A stretch of DNA of 64,000 nucleotides from Aulostomus chinensis (taxonomy: Eukaryota > Chordata > Actinopteri > Syngnathiformes > Aulostomidae), in the NCBI GenBank assembly GCA_037954235.1, contig JBBMOA010000002.1:8530009-8594008 (forward strand), in the 5' to 3' direction. Shown piece after piece: positions 34,401 through 49,000 of the stretch (position 1 is its first letter; each line of letters starts with the position of its first letter). The notes under the pieces were generated by a model. That model had not been told where the DNA came from, did not search any database, and saw nothing but the letters and a program-made list of their open reading frames with translations. A program made the position numbers and the translations under genes.

Positions 34401-36220
34401 TTGTTTCCTCTTGTCATGAGCTTTAAAGTTTCTAGTTCTCCGGAAGAATAAAGTTTCCCTACGAACAAGTTTGGACATTTTGCTGGGAGAAAGTGTTTAT
34501 TTGATTTGCATGACAGGCAACACACAAATGACTTTTACTGGCATTATTATGTTGTGTATTTTCAAAGGCTGTGAGGATAATCAAAAACCTGCCGGCATAA
34601 AGCTTCTATTGTCAGAAAAGGGTGGTGGTGGTGGTGGGTCTCACTATCTGTCCCTGTTCCCTGTCTCTGTCTGTCCCTCTATACACTTTCTCCACAGTAA
34701 AATATTTCACTGGGATGAAGCTGCAATAAGATCCCCACGCATACACCCAATCCCCTCTGCCTCTGGAAGCACCCATCCCCCTCTTTCCCTCTTTCTTCCC
34801 TCAAATCCCTCCATTCCTCTCGGCAATTGAGCAGTGGAAAGAGGCTTGCATTTTGGGGGCGGGGGAGCTGAGCGGTTCTGATGAGGCTGAGGTGTAGACT
34901 TGTGTGTGTGTGTGTGAGGGAGTGTGTATATGTGTGTGTGTGGGGGGGGGGTGGGAGGTGGGCTGCGTTTGGACAGGAAACAGCCCCCTCTAGATGATGA
35001 AACTGGAGCTTTATTTGTTTAAGTGCTGGGGTCGGTTGGAGAGGTCCTCGTAGCGTTAGAAGAAACCCACAAACCCTCTCGATCAAACCTCCCCGGACTC
35101 GGCTGAGGGTGGTGTTGAAAGGGGAACGGGCACCTCCGAAGTAGGGAAGTCACGGCAGTCTGAGGAGACATCGCCCCACCGACGAGCCGTTTTGCTGAAG
35201 TTGATTCACTCGTCAGGCTGCTGTTGTGTTGTGTTGTTTCTCATGTTTAGAGGTTCGTGGTAGCTGCATCGTCAACACACCTCTTTACTGTCAGAGGGCC
35301 GGAATCTCAAATAGTTCTTACAGATGATGAATGCAATAAGAAACGATCATATGAGCTTGATTTTTTTTCACATTATACCCTGTTTAGTTAACAATACAGC
35401 ACTTAAAGCATCGGTTTCCAGTCACGGAATTTACACGAGGTAGCGTTGGTAAGTCGGACCAATCAAACGTCTTTGAGCACAAAAAGTATTTCAAGCTCTC
35501 CCTGCCAGGCTCGACCTCACGACCCGAGGAGGCAGATGTGCTCGCAAGAATTCTATAACGCACAACTGCTACACACTCACAAGAAGAGCTGTCAGTGCTC
35601 GTTGCTGAAGGAGTCCCCGTTTATGAAGCCTTCAGTTCACTTTGTACCCTCTCTGTCGATGAAATGGCTTCCCTCTGGCCTCTTGAAGAGCAACATTCTA
35701 CTTTTGAGGTAACACGTTGCCCCGTGACCTCCCCCTCCGTCGAGCTTAACAGACAGAGACACCAGTTAAAGCCCTTCATCCATGCTGGAGTTAATCAAAT
35801 TTTGTTCGAGATATTTAAGTAACAAAGTATCTCTATTTCATTCCTGCCACCCCTGAGTGTTATCTTTTTATTTATTCATTCATTTACTTTACAAACATAA
35901 TGAGTCTGAACGGTCTGGAATCCTCTTATAAAAACCTGCCATGTGAATCTGTTTATCTGTAGGACCGAACCCCCTGGGCCCCCTCCGCGTGTGCAGCTAC
36001 AGCTCTATCAGAGGATATAAGTAGACTGCATAATTGAAACAAATAACCGCCATGCTTTATATTCCTTATTGCATGTTTGAAATGAAAACACATCAGTGTC
36101 CTAAAGCCTGTTTCACGAACAAAACAAAGCCGTGTTTTCTTTGTGTTTAAGATGAGCAGTGAAGGGACGTACCTCTTATAATAAGAGAATGTAGGAATAG
36201 ATCAGTTGTTTTACAAGACA

Positions 36221-36260
<40 letters not shown>

Positions 36261-36785
36261 TCTCAGACCCCCCCCCCCCCCCCCCCCTTGCCAGAGCACC
36301 AGAGGCGAGGGCTGGAGCTCAGGCCAAGGGCAGGAGTAACAGCGAGACTCGTCTAAGCTGAAGTGATGAAGAAATGTGCATGCAGCTTTTCTAAGGGCTG
36401 CTCTTCCTCTTACCTGCAGCTGCTTTAATCAGAGGAAACAAGCTGAACTTGAAGCTTGTATCAAAGAGAGGACTTCAAAGCTCTTGATGTCGGTTCATCT
36501 CTTTTGTATAGGTTGATCCTCTGGCATCATCTAAAGCCTCTGATGTTTTCTATAGAACAAATACAGGCATTGAATGTGTGTCGTGGTATTATAGCATCTT
36601 TTTATTATTTCTTTTTAAAAAGCTATGTACCCGAGATTAAAAACAAGCAACAGCAGCAGGGCGTGGACACTGCATACCTTTGCCCCGGCCTCTTTTATCA
36701 TTCAATCAGTTAACGTTCCCTTTAAACCACAGCGACCAGCCCGGCTTTGAAAAAGGAAATGTCTACTGGAAGTTAAGAAGGCTCG

Positions 36786-36826
<41 letters not shown>

Positions 36827-39549
36827 ACGTGCGCGCGCAAGCGACAGCGACAGACAGGGAGGAATGTCTGTCATGACTCAGTGATAAGATCGTCTCAGTG
36901 TGCTCACATAGGGGTTCTATCAGGACAAACACACACACACACACACACACACAATCTTTGTTACATGGAAGAAAGTTGCATGTTTTTCCTTCATAATTGT
37001 TTCATGAAGTCAGACAGACAAAAAGAAAATTTCCTCATATAAATGGCCAAGTTCCGTCTGCATTCATTGGCTCGCTCACGTGACACGAATCGCTGGTGAT
37101 ACACTGGTTCTGACTAAAAAACGTTCTTATGTAGGTGTTATTTTGAGTACCTATGCTGGATTCAGATTATAACATGACATTTAAAACAGCAGAAAGTAAA
37201 CTTCACCTCAGGTTCAAGCTCCATGTTCAGTAAACTGTGATGTTAAAATATAAACAAACATTAAAAGATGAGGAAATTACAGGCTATTACGCTGCCACAT
37301 TACCATGTTTCTAAATTTAACGTTGTTCTTTTAGTCCGACTAAAACTGGACTTGGACTAACCTACCTAGATAAAGTGGCTGAGGCTTGATTTATGGAGGT
37401 TTATATATTTTGAATTGGTCCAAAGAAGGCTTTCTGCACATGCTCCTTTGGATCTGTGGATCCTTCGTGTTGGGTTCATGCAACTGTCCAAAAGGCCTGC
37501 CTGAACTGTGCATGTCACAGCTGGTGAAAATGTGACCGGAACAAACTACGACACTCTGACTGAAGGCGCTGTGGGACAAAAAAACTGTACTTTCACTGCA
37601 AATAACTAAATTAACTAAAAACCTAATCTTGCCAATATCGCCTAAATCTGCGGCCACTGAAACTGTCCCAACTAGTTTCGAAGAATCAATTCGATTGTGG
37701 AATTGATCCAGACCCCCACCTTAGGGGATCAGTTCACCTCGGTGGAGGTGGGACCTCTACTGTTGACCTCCAGTGTGAAATGTCTTCACATTTGGAGGAT
37801 CCAACTGCCTGAAATGGAAAAAAAAAGTGCATAATTTCCCCACCCATTTTTCTGTTTGATTCATCAATGTTGTGATCACACAAGAACCTTCAGCACTTCA
37901 ACACAAGGCCTTTATTGTGTAGTATCATATGTGGGTTTTTGTTTTTTTTTTAATTTCAGAAAGCTCTTGCAGGAGGGGATCTACTCCCAGCGCCGCATAC
38001 ATATTTGTGCCTGTTTATCTCTTCTTGAGGATACAGTTGTCTCCATCTTTGTTTGACTAAAGGAAAAGTGATGGAGTAAAGGTAGTGAAGGAAGACAAGC
38101 AGACTGCTCGCTCGCTGCCCTCGGTCATCATATTTTGTGGGCTTATTTGCCTATGCAGAGCGAGGTATCAGCCAAACATCCTGTCTCAAAGCCCTGTCTG
38201 CTCTCGCTGCTGCAGCATTAACCCCATGAATCGGCCCTTTGACTGATGGGGCACGGCCCAGGAATGTTGGGAAATTGGAAAGGTGAAGGGGAGTAAGGGT
38301 GTCAGAGGGAAAGAGGTGGGAGGGGGGTGGCGGGGTCTGACTCTGGAGAGTGACATCTGATACATGTTTGAACATATCGCCCTTAATAGTTAAGACACAG
38401 AGCGGAGCGACATTCTTGGAAGTTTGGAGGACAGTTTTAAGAGAGTAAGTGTGTTCCAAGTCTGTTTAGGTTTAAACAGTCGCACGAGGATTGTAAACGA
38501 TCTACTGAGGCTTTAGAGGCTCAGACAAGCAGGGATATTACACCAGATACCTTTGCAGATTCCAGTCCGGAGATGGTGCAAATACAAAAGAAAACATCCA
38601 AACTCTGCATCGACCAGTGCGAGTCTGACTGTGTCTGGATGGGTCCTCTCAGTGACCTGAACCTTTGGCGTATTTGCTGGCACGCGTACAACACTTGCTC
38701 TTATGCCTGACCGAGACACATTAGACTATGGAATTCAACATCAAGTGCCGGCCCATTAACCGTTTGCCATTTCCTCAAATATTTTCCATCACGGCTCTTT
38801 TTCACTACAAGTAGGGTAGGCAGCTGAGGGCGCAGAGCACGCCGAGCATGACTCAATCTGAGACTGTTATGTTGGTTAGGCCTCTTTTTTCTGATGTGGT
38901 CTAATTCTTTCCTCCCCCAAGGATGTTTGGGTCAGTGGCATTTGTTTTGTTTGTTTGTTCCTCTGTCAACAGGGTTATGCAAAAAATATGTGGCAGGATT
39001 TCTCAAAATTTGGTGAGGGGGCAGTTTATTATAAGTACTATGAGTAAAGAACTCGTTCAATTTTTGGGCGGATTAATCATCACTGGTGGCACGGTGGTGC
39101 AGTGGTCTTCTCACAGCAAGAAGGTTCCAGGTTCCAGTCCCAGCTCCATCACAGGATCTTTCTGTGTGGAGTCTGCATGTTCTCCATGTTCCTGTGTGGG
39201 TTCCAGGGTGAACCCTGCCTCTCACCTGAAGGCTGCTGGGATAGGCTTCAGCCCCCCCCGCCGTGACCCTTAACAGGATAAGAGGTAGAAAATGGATGGA
39301 TGGATTAATCATCACTCCACCCAGTGGCCAGAAGGAGTGACTTGTTATTTTAGCACTTCAATGTAGTCCTCCTGGTGCCCCGCCCAGATCCCGCCCAGAT
39401 AATAGCCATTCATAATCATAGTGCCATCTAGTGGTGGCAGGAATTAAGCTTGATGTAAATATTTATTGTCATCAAAATCAAAATAGCAATGTGTTTTCTT
39501 CTCATATGCAACAACACAATTTGTAGAAAGCGTGTGTGTGTGTGTGTGT

Positions 39550-39606
<57 letters not shown>

Positions 39607-40408
39607 CTCTAGCACCACCTAGTGGACACAGGAAGTGATACTTGCAACACAACACACCACATGTGCCCTCCTTGCATTTTACGTCTCCTCCTTTTTTATC
39701 TTTAATGTTTTTCATATTTTATGGTAAATGGGTACCTTGTTACTTGCCAGTAAACTACAGTCACAGCAGGCAGGAGAGGAGCAAAGTTAGATTCCTGATT
39801 TTCGAAAAAAAGACAACCAAAAAGTGAAATCTATGACATTTTATCAGTATTCTATTTTACCTTGACCCAATCAATCAGTCCATCCATCCATCCATCCATT
39901 TTCTTCCACTTATCCTGTTAAGGGTTGCAGGGGGGTGGAGCCTATCCCAGCAGCCTTCAGGCGAGAGGCAGGGTTCACCCTGGACAGGTCACCAGTCCAT
40001 CACAGGGCCAACACATAGAGACAGACAACCATTCTCACTCACAGTGATCACCATCGGTGGTTTGACTGTTTGCAGTATAACTCAAAATGGGGCTGGAAGA
40101 TTTGGAACAAATTTGATAAAATAGTTGACCTGAGTTTGATGAACAATCAGTTAAACATTTGACTGGATCAAGATCTGATGATGTCACATCACCTCAGTGG
40201 AATTATAGACTCTAGTATGTAGTTTTCCTCATTTTCGAGTAACAATCAGCTAACATCATGAAAACTCGGCCTATCAAATTGAATTATCGAGTGACCAAAA
40301 GAGGTCTTTAACTTGCATATGAGATTCTTCGAAGACGCCGTCCTTTAGCAAGCTAAAGATGAGCAGATGAAGTCTTACAGATGCGTTTGTGTGAATGTTG
40401 TCACAGAA

Positions 40409-40489
<81 letters not shown>

Positions 40490-43400
40490 GGCAACCAACA
40501 GTTACCAAAGCAGCTGTGACACTGCAGTATCTTTGCACACACATTAAGCTGATGTGAAAATCTAGTCACGTCTAACGTTCTGCTAGATTTCATACTTACT
40601 ACCTGGAAGGTGTCTCGGTCCTCTTGCCTCAAACAAATGATCATAAATATCTGCCACCATTGCAGATACATGAAATTTAAGGAGCAAAGAAGAATTGCTG
40701 TATTTATCGCCTGTTTTGATGCTGTGCGCTGTAGTTTTGTGTTCCTCTCATTGTCATGTACATTTGCAGTTTGCAGTTTTGCAGATGCAGAAAGGAATTT
40801 TTGGCATTTATACCGTAACTGCTGTAAAGTTCCTGGACCTCTCCAAGCGGATGTATATCCAAGCATCAGATGAAATCATGACTTTGATGTAGAAAATGTC
40901 TTTTGTTGCATTAATGATGTTCTTTGGATGTCTCTTTATCTTATTTCCTTCCTCCTTTTAGCCAACGAGCTCATCTTTGTCCGTCTTCTTCTGCCTCTGT
41001 TGTTTATTGCGCTCTCTCTTTTGCTCTCTCTCTTCCTCCTTCTCTCTGTCTTTCTAACTTTCTTTTAGTCCATGTTTTCAGACCATCACAATTTAAAATA
41101 AGGTTTAAATTACAGGACTGGCTGTGGCTTTCCGTTGTTCCCTCAGAGTTTTTGCCAACTCGCAATTTGGCTTTTAATGGAATCCTGCCATGCTGCTGAA
41201 CCTAAAGATTCTTTGCAGATGTCGACAGGCTCCGACTCAGTCAAATGTAGGACGCTGTCGCCTGGGCTGTGCGTAGTGAGCACAACACCGAGGGAGCTAA
41301 GACTTTAATTGTTTATTTGTGGAGAGCAAGTTTCACCTCGCTGAAAAAGTTGTGGCTGCCTGTTTTTAGATGTGTGTGTGTGTGCGCGCGCGTGCGCGCG
41401 TGCATGCGTGTGTTCACAATCACTCACCCATGTTATTGAAGCTCAGTGAACTCCACACTGACAAGCTGATATACTGTAGATGTGCAACATTCTCAAGTGG
41501 CCACCAATGTTGTGCTTCAAATGGTGAGGTCAGGTGACTAAAACCGTCCAATGCTAAATGCAGGTTGATGTAGAGCGCCGATGAAAGCTGATGTTGATAC
41601 AGCTCTGTCGTCCAAACCCCTCATGTCATCATTGCCATGATGATGTAGATTTATTGTCCCTTTTACTCAGCGAGTTGGGAACATTGTGCCGCTACTACGC
41701 CTCACCAGAAGTCACAACATCATCAGTAACAGCAGGAAGGGGGAGCAGCTCACACATTCCTCCGCTGGAGATGTGTCATCAAGAAAAGTGACATAATTCT
41801 GGGGTTGTTATTACTGCAGCTTTGCAGAATCACGGGTAAAAGTGATGTTAACGCTCGCGCAGGCGGACACTGATATTTTGTTGGTTTTAGTGAGTTTGAG
41901 ATCAGACCAACACTGAATTGCAACATCCACCTGATTTTCATTTTCGACCAAGTCCCTGCCAGCTCAGGGTGAGGAAGAGCTACTTGATGCTTTTTGATGT
42001 TAAACTTCCCTCCGTCTATTTTAATTTTTTGAACTACACGCCTCCACGCTGACTAGAAATACAAGTTGGCTCCTATATTTAAGTATAATTAATATACTTC
42101 AAAACAAGATCATGGCTCTTAAGCCCATTCAGAATTTTTATCCAAAAAATATTTCCATTTATCCAGAAATGATGGGTAACACTGGATGAAAAGCAACACT
42201 CAGTTCTGAAGAGTTCACAGTGTTGATAAGATTGTTGTTTGGTTTGTTGCTCAGTTATTCTTGTAATTCATCGAGTATTTTGCATCATGTATCACATGAC
42301 CATTTGCTACTGGAATGCTATTCAAAGGACAAGGTAGTTTCAACAGTGGCGGTGACGTAGCATTTGCATTTAAAAGAGAAAAAATAGGTCAAAGTTGCCG
42401 CAGGATCCCGCGGTGCACAGAATGCACGAAAATGAATTTTTATTGTTGTTAAGATTTTTTATCCACTGAAGATAAATGTCTTCTCGATCCACCAGAGTGG
42501 GTCCTAATCAAGGAAAACTTGTGGTTCCACTAAAATATATATTTTTTATATTTATTGCTGTGTTATATAAGACATGATGTATGGTTCTAGTTTTTTTTTT
42601 CTTTTTTCTTTTTGGAAAAGGCATTTTTTTGGGAAAAGTGGTGTAGAACCTAAAGGAATAAACTCTCTCTGCTCTCTGAAACATTAATCCAGGTTTATTC
42701 ACCCATGTGTAACATACTGTGAGAGTATCTGAACTGTAAGGCCTAAACATAGAGGACATGTTTACACTTTTAATCTGCAGGGGCACTTAGCTGCATATTC
42801 ATGTGAACAGATGATTTTATACTTAAAGCCCTCAGAAGATGCAGTAACGCTCAAATGTGTTCCTGCCTCCATTACTGCCAATCGTTCCTCCTCTCCGTGT
42901 CCAGGATGTGCAGCAGTGTCTGACTCTTGTCGCTGTGAATCAGAATATCCTCGCTGCTGGAATTTCTAATCCACAGAATTCACCCTAATCAGGTTTTAGT
43001 AAGAATTTCTTGTCCCTGGTGGAACAAATGGATGGCTTCCACCAATAAATGTCTGTAATGATGTTGTGAGGAGTGAAGGCCATATAGTCTGACCATGTGA
43101 GCCTTAATGAGACACTTGTCAACTTGACCTCTGTGACTGGCGGAGCGGGGGAGGAAGTGTCGAGGAAGAGGGCCTGTCCAGGAATGTGTTGGGAGGGGAA
43201 GCCTGTCAACTTGCGAGCTCTGCCTTTCTCTCTCTTCTACTCTCTGTCGATTCCCTTTAAAAAACAACAACAACAACAACTTAATTTCAATTTTGTGTAC
43301 ATAAACGAGAGAGTGATATGTTAAAGTGGCATAGGACGTCTGTGAAGCATGAGTCATACAAGTGCACCGACTCAAACTAACCACTTGTGCGAAGGCGGTG

Positions 43401-43774
43401 CACATGACCTTTGTTTGAGCTGCTGGTAGTTTTTGTTGGTGCCCAAGTCACCAGGGAGCAGGCTGAAGAGAGGCTGATTAGCTCACCCTCCTCCAGCGGA
43501 GACATTTCCAGAGCAAATGCTCGCTTTTGAGCGTGAACAAAAGTGATTCCGCCAGGTCTGGAGGGAACAATCTGTCAAACAATCTCCTTTTGTGCTGGCG
43601 ATCCAACAGCAACAGACATTTTAGAGTAACAAGCCCCTTTATGCTGCTGCTTGGGTGGAGGTGTATTCAAGGCATCAGTCCCACCCGCCCCTTGCTCAGT
43701 TCGGTTGCAGGTAAAAAAGCTGCGGAAACCAAAGATGCGATGAGGAATCTGTTGGTGTTTGAGACTCCCTCCAC

Positions 43775-43867
<93 letters not shown>

Positions 43868-45396
43868 TGCTAAGAACTTTCCAGCAGTCATTTAAAAAAA
43901 AATCATTCAGGGACTAATGCTTTTACATTTGACCTTCGTGGGAAATTGAATAAATCTTTTTAGTATCTGACAGGTACAAAGTCAGTCTGTCGAATGCTTG
44001 CATGAATCTGACTTTCCCATTCTGCACTGCGCACATCTGCCTCTGGCTGTTGGTTCGTGTCGGTCTCCCTGATGATGACATGTGCTGCACGCATGGCGAG
44101 CTGCACGACCGAGGAACGAGCGAAGGCCTGAATCTGACCTTGAGCAAGACGGAGAGGAAGGCTACACCCAACAAGATCACATAATAATGGACTCTCTTTT
44201 TGAACCACAGGACATCAAAATGAGGACAAATCCTGATAGTCATTCACGTTTCTGCATCTGTAATATCCTTGTGAGCTAAAAAGCTTGACCAATCAACCAA
44301 AAGGAGGCGGCGTCAGTGTCACAGAAGTTGTACTTTATCATTATAAGAGAAAAGTGCATCATATTTTAGAAAGCGCATAAAACATGCATCAACTCAAAGA
44401 AACCATCACACTGAGAAGATGGAGATCTCCACAGCGCCGTCATCGTTCAACAGCTACATTTTCCCAGACACGCAGAGCTACCGCGTATAAGTCAGGTCAG
44501 TTCTTTGCAGTTACTTATTTCTTGAACAGGAATTACTGACCCAGTTCTGCTTGGCAATTTTATCTTTGTGCACATTCTGAAAGAGGAGATTTATGGCAAG
44601 TAAAGTGATATTTCACTCTGCAGGAACATTTTTTCCAAGCATCGTTGCCCTGGTGAGGAGTGATCAGAGGTCCGGGTTTATTTCTCTGTTTGCTTCCAGC
44701 GTTTGAGATGTACTGCTGTTCTGTTCTTCTACCCAACCTCATGAATCTGGGAATGAGACTTTTCGCCAAAAATAGCACATAATTGCCGTCTTCTGAAACA
44801 CATGTATTATTATATGATTCTAGAAAGAGAACTGTTTCAGCGACATATATGTGGTCCGTGATGGCAGCACAATCACCTGCATTTCCTGTCACCTTTCAAG
44901 TTTATTTGCGTTTCTGTGTTTCTTGAACGTCATGTTTTTAGTCATCGCGTTTAGCAGTTTTCAGAAAGGAGATTTCCATGAACTCTTCAGGAGTTCACTT
45001 CCCATTGTCTCTTGGTGGATGATAGAAGACAGCTCAGTTATCCAGGATGCAACGATGTACTCAGAACCTGAGAATCTGACTCATCTGTTACTTTGAAGTA
45101 GCCGCAGAAATGCAGGAAACTGCTAACATTCGCTCTTCCTCTCAGAGAAGCTCTCTCAAAAGCCCCTAAACGCTTCTTCTGAGGAATTTTACAAGGACGC
45201 TCAGGATCTTTCCTCTGGCCTGCAGGTTCAAGGGATGAGGTCTGCTGTTTGTATGAAGTAATCTAGATTGGTGGTCGAGAACTGAATCCATTTACGTTGC
45301 TAAACAAGAAGCAGAGAATGATGCTTAGTTGTGCGCAGCGCCAGGCGACATCATAAGATCCACTTCACAAAAGAAAAACAAGGAGAAGGAAATAGC

Positions 45397-45427
<31 letters not shown>

Positions 45428-47830
45428 CAAGAATGTGTGTGTTTGTGAGCAAGAGCCTCTGTTGTGTTGGACTGTAAAGCCTCTGTCTGGCGATAAGGCA
45501 GCCCTCTGATGGCAGAGATAGCCCAGACGCCATCTTAAAAGTGGCTTTCTGGATTGAACTTGCCCTGTAATGATAGTTGTCTCAAACAACACAGGACCTA
45601 CCATTTGTAGCCTGTGAGGGGTGTTTTCCTTTTTCCCCTATTTTTTTTTAAATTTCTGCCTTTTTAAAGCTTTTGGAGGAAATTTGAGAACACTGAATCA
45701 AAACAAAGCATCTTCGAGGCGACTGACAATAGTCAGTAGCCGAATTCTATCCTCCCTTCTCGTCCCTCTGTCCCTCCACAGCCCCCGCCTCCCTCTCCCA
45801 AAACCACCCACTTCTTTCAGCACAGTGGAAGAGTCTAATAACTGGAGGGGAATCTAATCCTTGGCACTGGATGAAAGATGAGGGTCTCCCTCCCTCCCTT
45901 TCTCACAGTCTCTTTCTCTCTCTTCATTTTTTCCGCGGATGCTGGTTATGCTTGGCAGGTTCTCTCTCTCTCACTCTCTCCCTTCCTCTATTTTTCCTGT
46001 TCACTCTTTTACTTGGTCTCTCTTTTTCATTTCCCCCTTTTCTCCCCAACTTTCTTCCTCTCCCCTGTAGCTTCAGGTTGGCAGGAGGAAGCCTCTACTT
46101 CTCTCTGACCTGGAAGGAAGAAAGTTGAGGGTTTAAAGGGTCTAGTTCAGTGTTAGTGGGGAGAATCCATGTCTGAGCAAGTAGCCGACTGTAACGCTCA
46201 GGTGTGTCAACACCACTCCTCCAGTTTTCTATCATATTTCAATGCACATTGGCATGATATTAATAAAAATAACAACCTGTCTATATTCACTTGAGGTGGT
46301 TTAAAAGTGCACAACGATGGATGGAAACACCTTTTTCCAACAGACTCCAGCGAATCTTGAACTCAGATGACTCATCTTCAGATATTCAGAAATTCCCAAA
46401 CTTAATGGCCGTCTCCAGACTGCATGCAGCATAGCCAATATTAGCTGACATCCTAAAACATTACAATTTTAGTAATTCCTCAAGACCTCTTTCTGTTTTT
46501 GATGGTCATTGTTTGTAGATGGCCAAGTGTCTTGTCTTTGTCTTCTTCTTCTACTCTCCTTGTTACAGCCATGTGGAACGTTGACTATACCGCCGTCTTC
46601 TGATAAAGATCCTGAAATGGAAATAGAAATAGTTTGTAGACGCCAGGCAAGTGGCTGCTCGCTGCCATGAAATTGCGTAAAACGTTTTTGTGATACCTCA
46701 AAGCGACAGCTCACCCAAACTGTCCATTTCAGCGTATTCGTGATTGTGCAGGTTGTGATCAGCGTTGCGCATTCAGTTAAACCAACACGCTCTTGCTTGT
46801 CAGTACTTGTTCGTGGCAATGCTAAACCAAAAGTATTATGGTTTTCAGCTCAAATCGAAGTATTTTTGGATTACTGTGTCTATACAGCTGGATATTTGAG
46901 ATGAGGATTACACCAGATGATTCGCTTTAGCGTTTGTAAAAGCACATTTTTGGTTAATTTTACTGTTGTTTGTTGTTGGTGGCTGTGTGGCCCCATTAGC
47001 TTTAAGCTAAGCTGGTTCTCAAGGAAAACAAAAGACGAAACATCATCATGCACTGTATCGCTTTGATTTAAATTGTTGTTACTTGTTTTTGGAATTATGT
47101 TCATTTATTACAACCAAACTGCGGTTTACTCAGAAAGGAACAAAACTAGCACCAGCCTCCAGCCAAATGCTGGCGAAAGCATGTGTCTGGTAGATTAGCC
47201 TCAATAACTGTGGTTATCTGTTGAGTGACTGGTCAAATTTCAACTTTCAGCAAAAAAAAGTCAATTTAGCACCCTGATGCTAAGCAGTGAGCTTAATGCA
47301 CGGTTGCAGATTTGTTATACGAGTCTATATTTTTTTTGTTATGCTAAGGTAAGCTAACAGGCTGGTGACTGCAGCTTCATATTCACCGGTCAGACGTGAA
47401 CATGGTGGTAATCTTCATCACGCCAGAATGTTAATGATTCCTGAAACTCTACACGTACGATAGAAGGTACCGACAGATGAGAAGGGTGCATCTGACCTTT
47501 GACACTCACCACTGGAGTTGTAAAACTAAACTGAAGTGTGGATTTTAATATTTTTCACGGTTACTTATTATTTTTATCTCTGTGTACCTATCGCTCTGTT
47601 GTCCAGGCATTGGACAAAAGCAACAGTGAAGTAAGTGTGATGTTTCGATGAGATTGGCACTAAGAGACAGTGTTTCTGAAATGAAATAACAAAGGCTACT
47701 TATCTAATTGGTAAACAGTGCTGTTAAATGGTGGTTGGCTTAAATACTTGCAGGGCGCTGTAATTGCTGCCAGCCCTCACACAGATGAATTCATGCTGGC
47801 ACGCACACACGCTCTCTCTCCCTCTCCTTT

Positions 47831-47887
<57 letters not shown>

Positions 47888-48687
47888 ACAGACACACACA
47901 CACACACCATCTATCGACTTCCTCGGCTCAAACATAAACATACTGATAACCTCCAGTTTGAACCCGTCTTTAAAAATTCCATTGAAGAAGTCGGTCGCCC
48001 ACCAGCTCCTTCCTCCTCCCTTGTTCTCACACAAGCTCATTATACCTTTAGTTGGACGATGGCCAGGCTGAGCTTGATGACACTAAGGGCCATGCCAGAA
48101 ACATTAAACATGACATGCTGCACAGCTTGGGCTGTCTAACATATCTGGAAGTAAAGATTTATCCCGTAAAGCTGTATTCTTTTGTGGGTTGCCTTCTGGT
48201 GCACTACTGTGCAGCTCGTATGGTTCATGTTAAATGCAGTCGTCATTTATGTTTGCTTTTTTAATTTTTCAACATACTTTCCCTCTTTTTTTCTTTATGA
48301 AATAATGGCATTTTATTTTCATAAGATGTAGTATAATCATATGTTGCCCAGTAATTGAAGCAAAAATACTTTCAAATAAAGAAAAAATAATACAGACTTA
48401 AGCAAATGAGCATTCTGTCTATGTGTTTATACTCTTGTATACTTAAAGTGTTAGAAACTTAAAAGCTGAGATTTAATATGAGGTTGCACTCTTGATTATA
48501 TGACAGAAATTAAAGTGTACTATGTCTAAAACACCCTTAAAAAGTCCCAGTTTGTTTTATGTCTTTTGTGGGAATTAATTTGATCGTGAGCTCATTAAGT
48601 CTTTCTGTTTCCCCAGACATGTTTGTGTTGCCTTATTACAGGGAAGAGCATGGCTTGTAAAAGTGTGTGTGTTAGTGTGTGTGTGTG

Positions 48688-48743
<56 letters not shown>

Positions 48744-48847
48744 CAAGGTCTCTTATTGGAGAGCTGTAAAAACTCCAGACCGCAGGAGTTGCCAGCCTGG
48801 AATTCACTAATGACACACGTGGGCCTCAGATGAGAAGTGCAATTTCA

Positions 48848-48889
<42 letters not shown>

Positions 48890-48937
48890 TGTGCGTGTGC
48901 GCATGCGTGCATGTGTTTGTGTGCATGCACGTGCATG

Positions 48938-49000
<63 letters not shown>

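Noticed and set aside
43527..43895. 122-codon frame in smad6 intron 3
   Set aside because: Mostly Thr-His from the CA tract; not an alternative smad6 exon because phase and similarity are lacking.
46055..46130. Possible splice acceptor and exon after TCCCCTGTAG
   Set aside because: The following frame is short, has no similarity and lacks a suitable donor; smad6 phases are complete without it.
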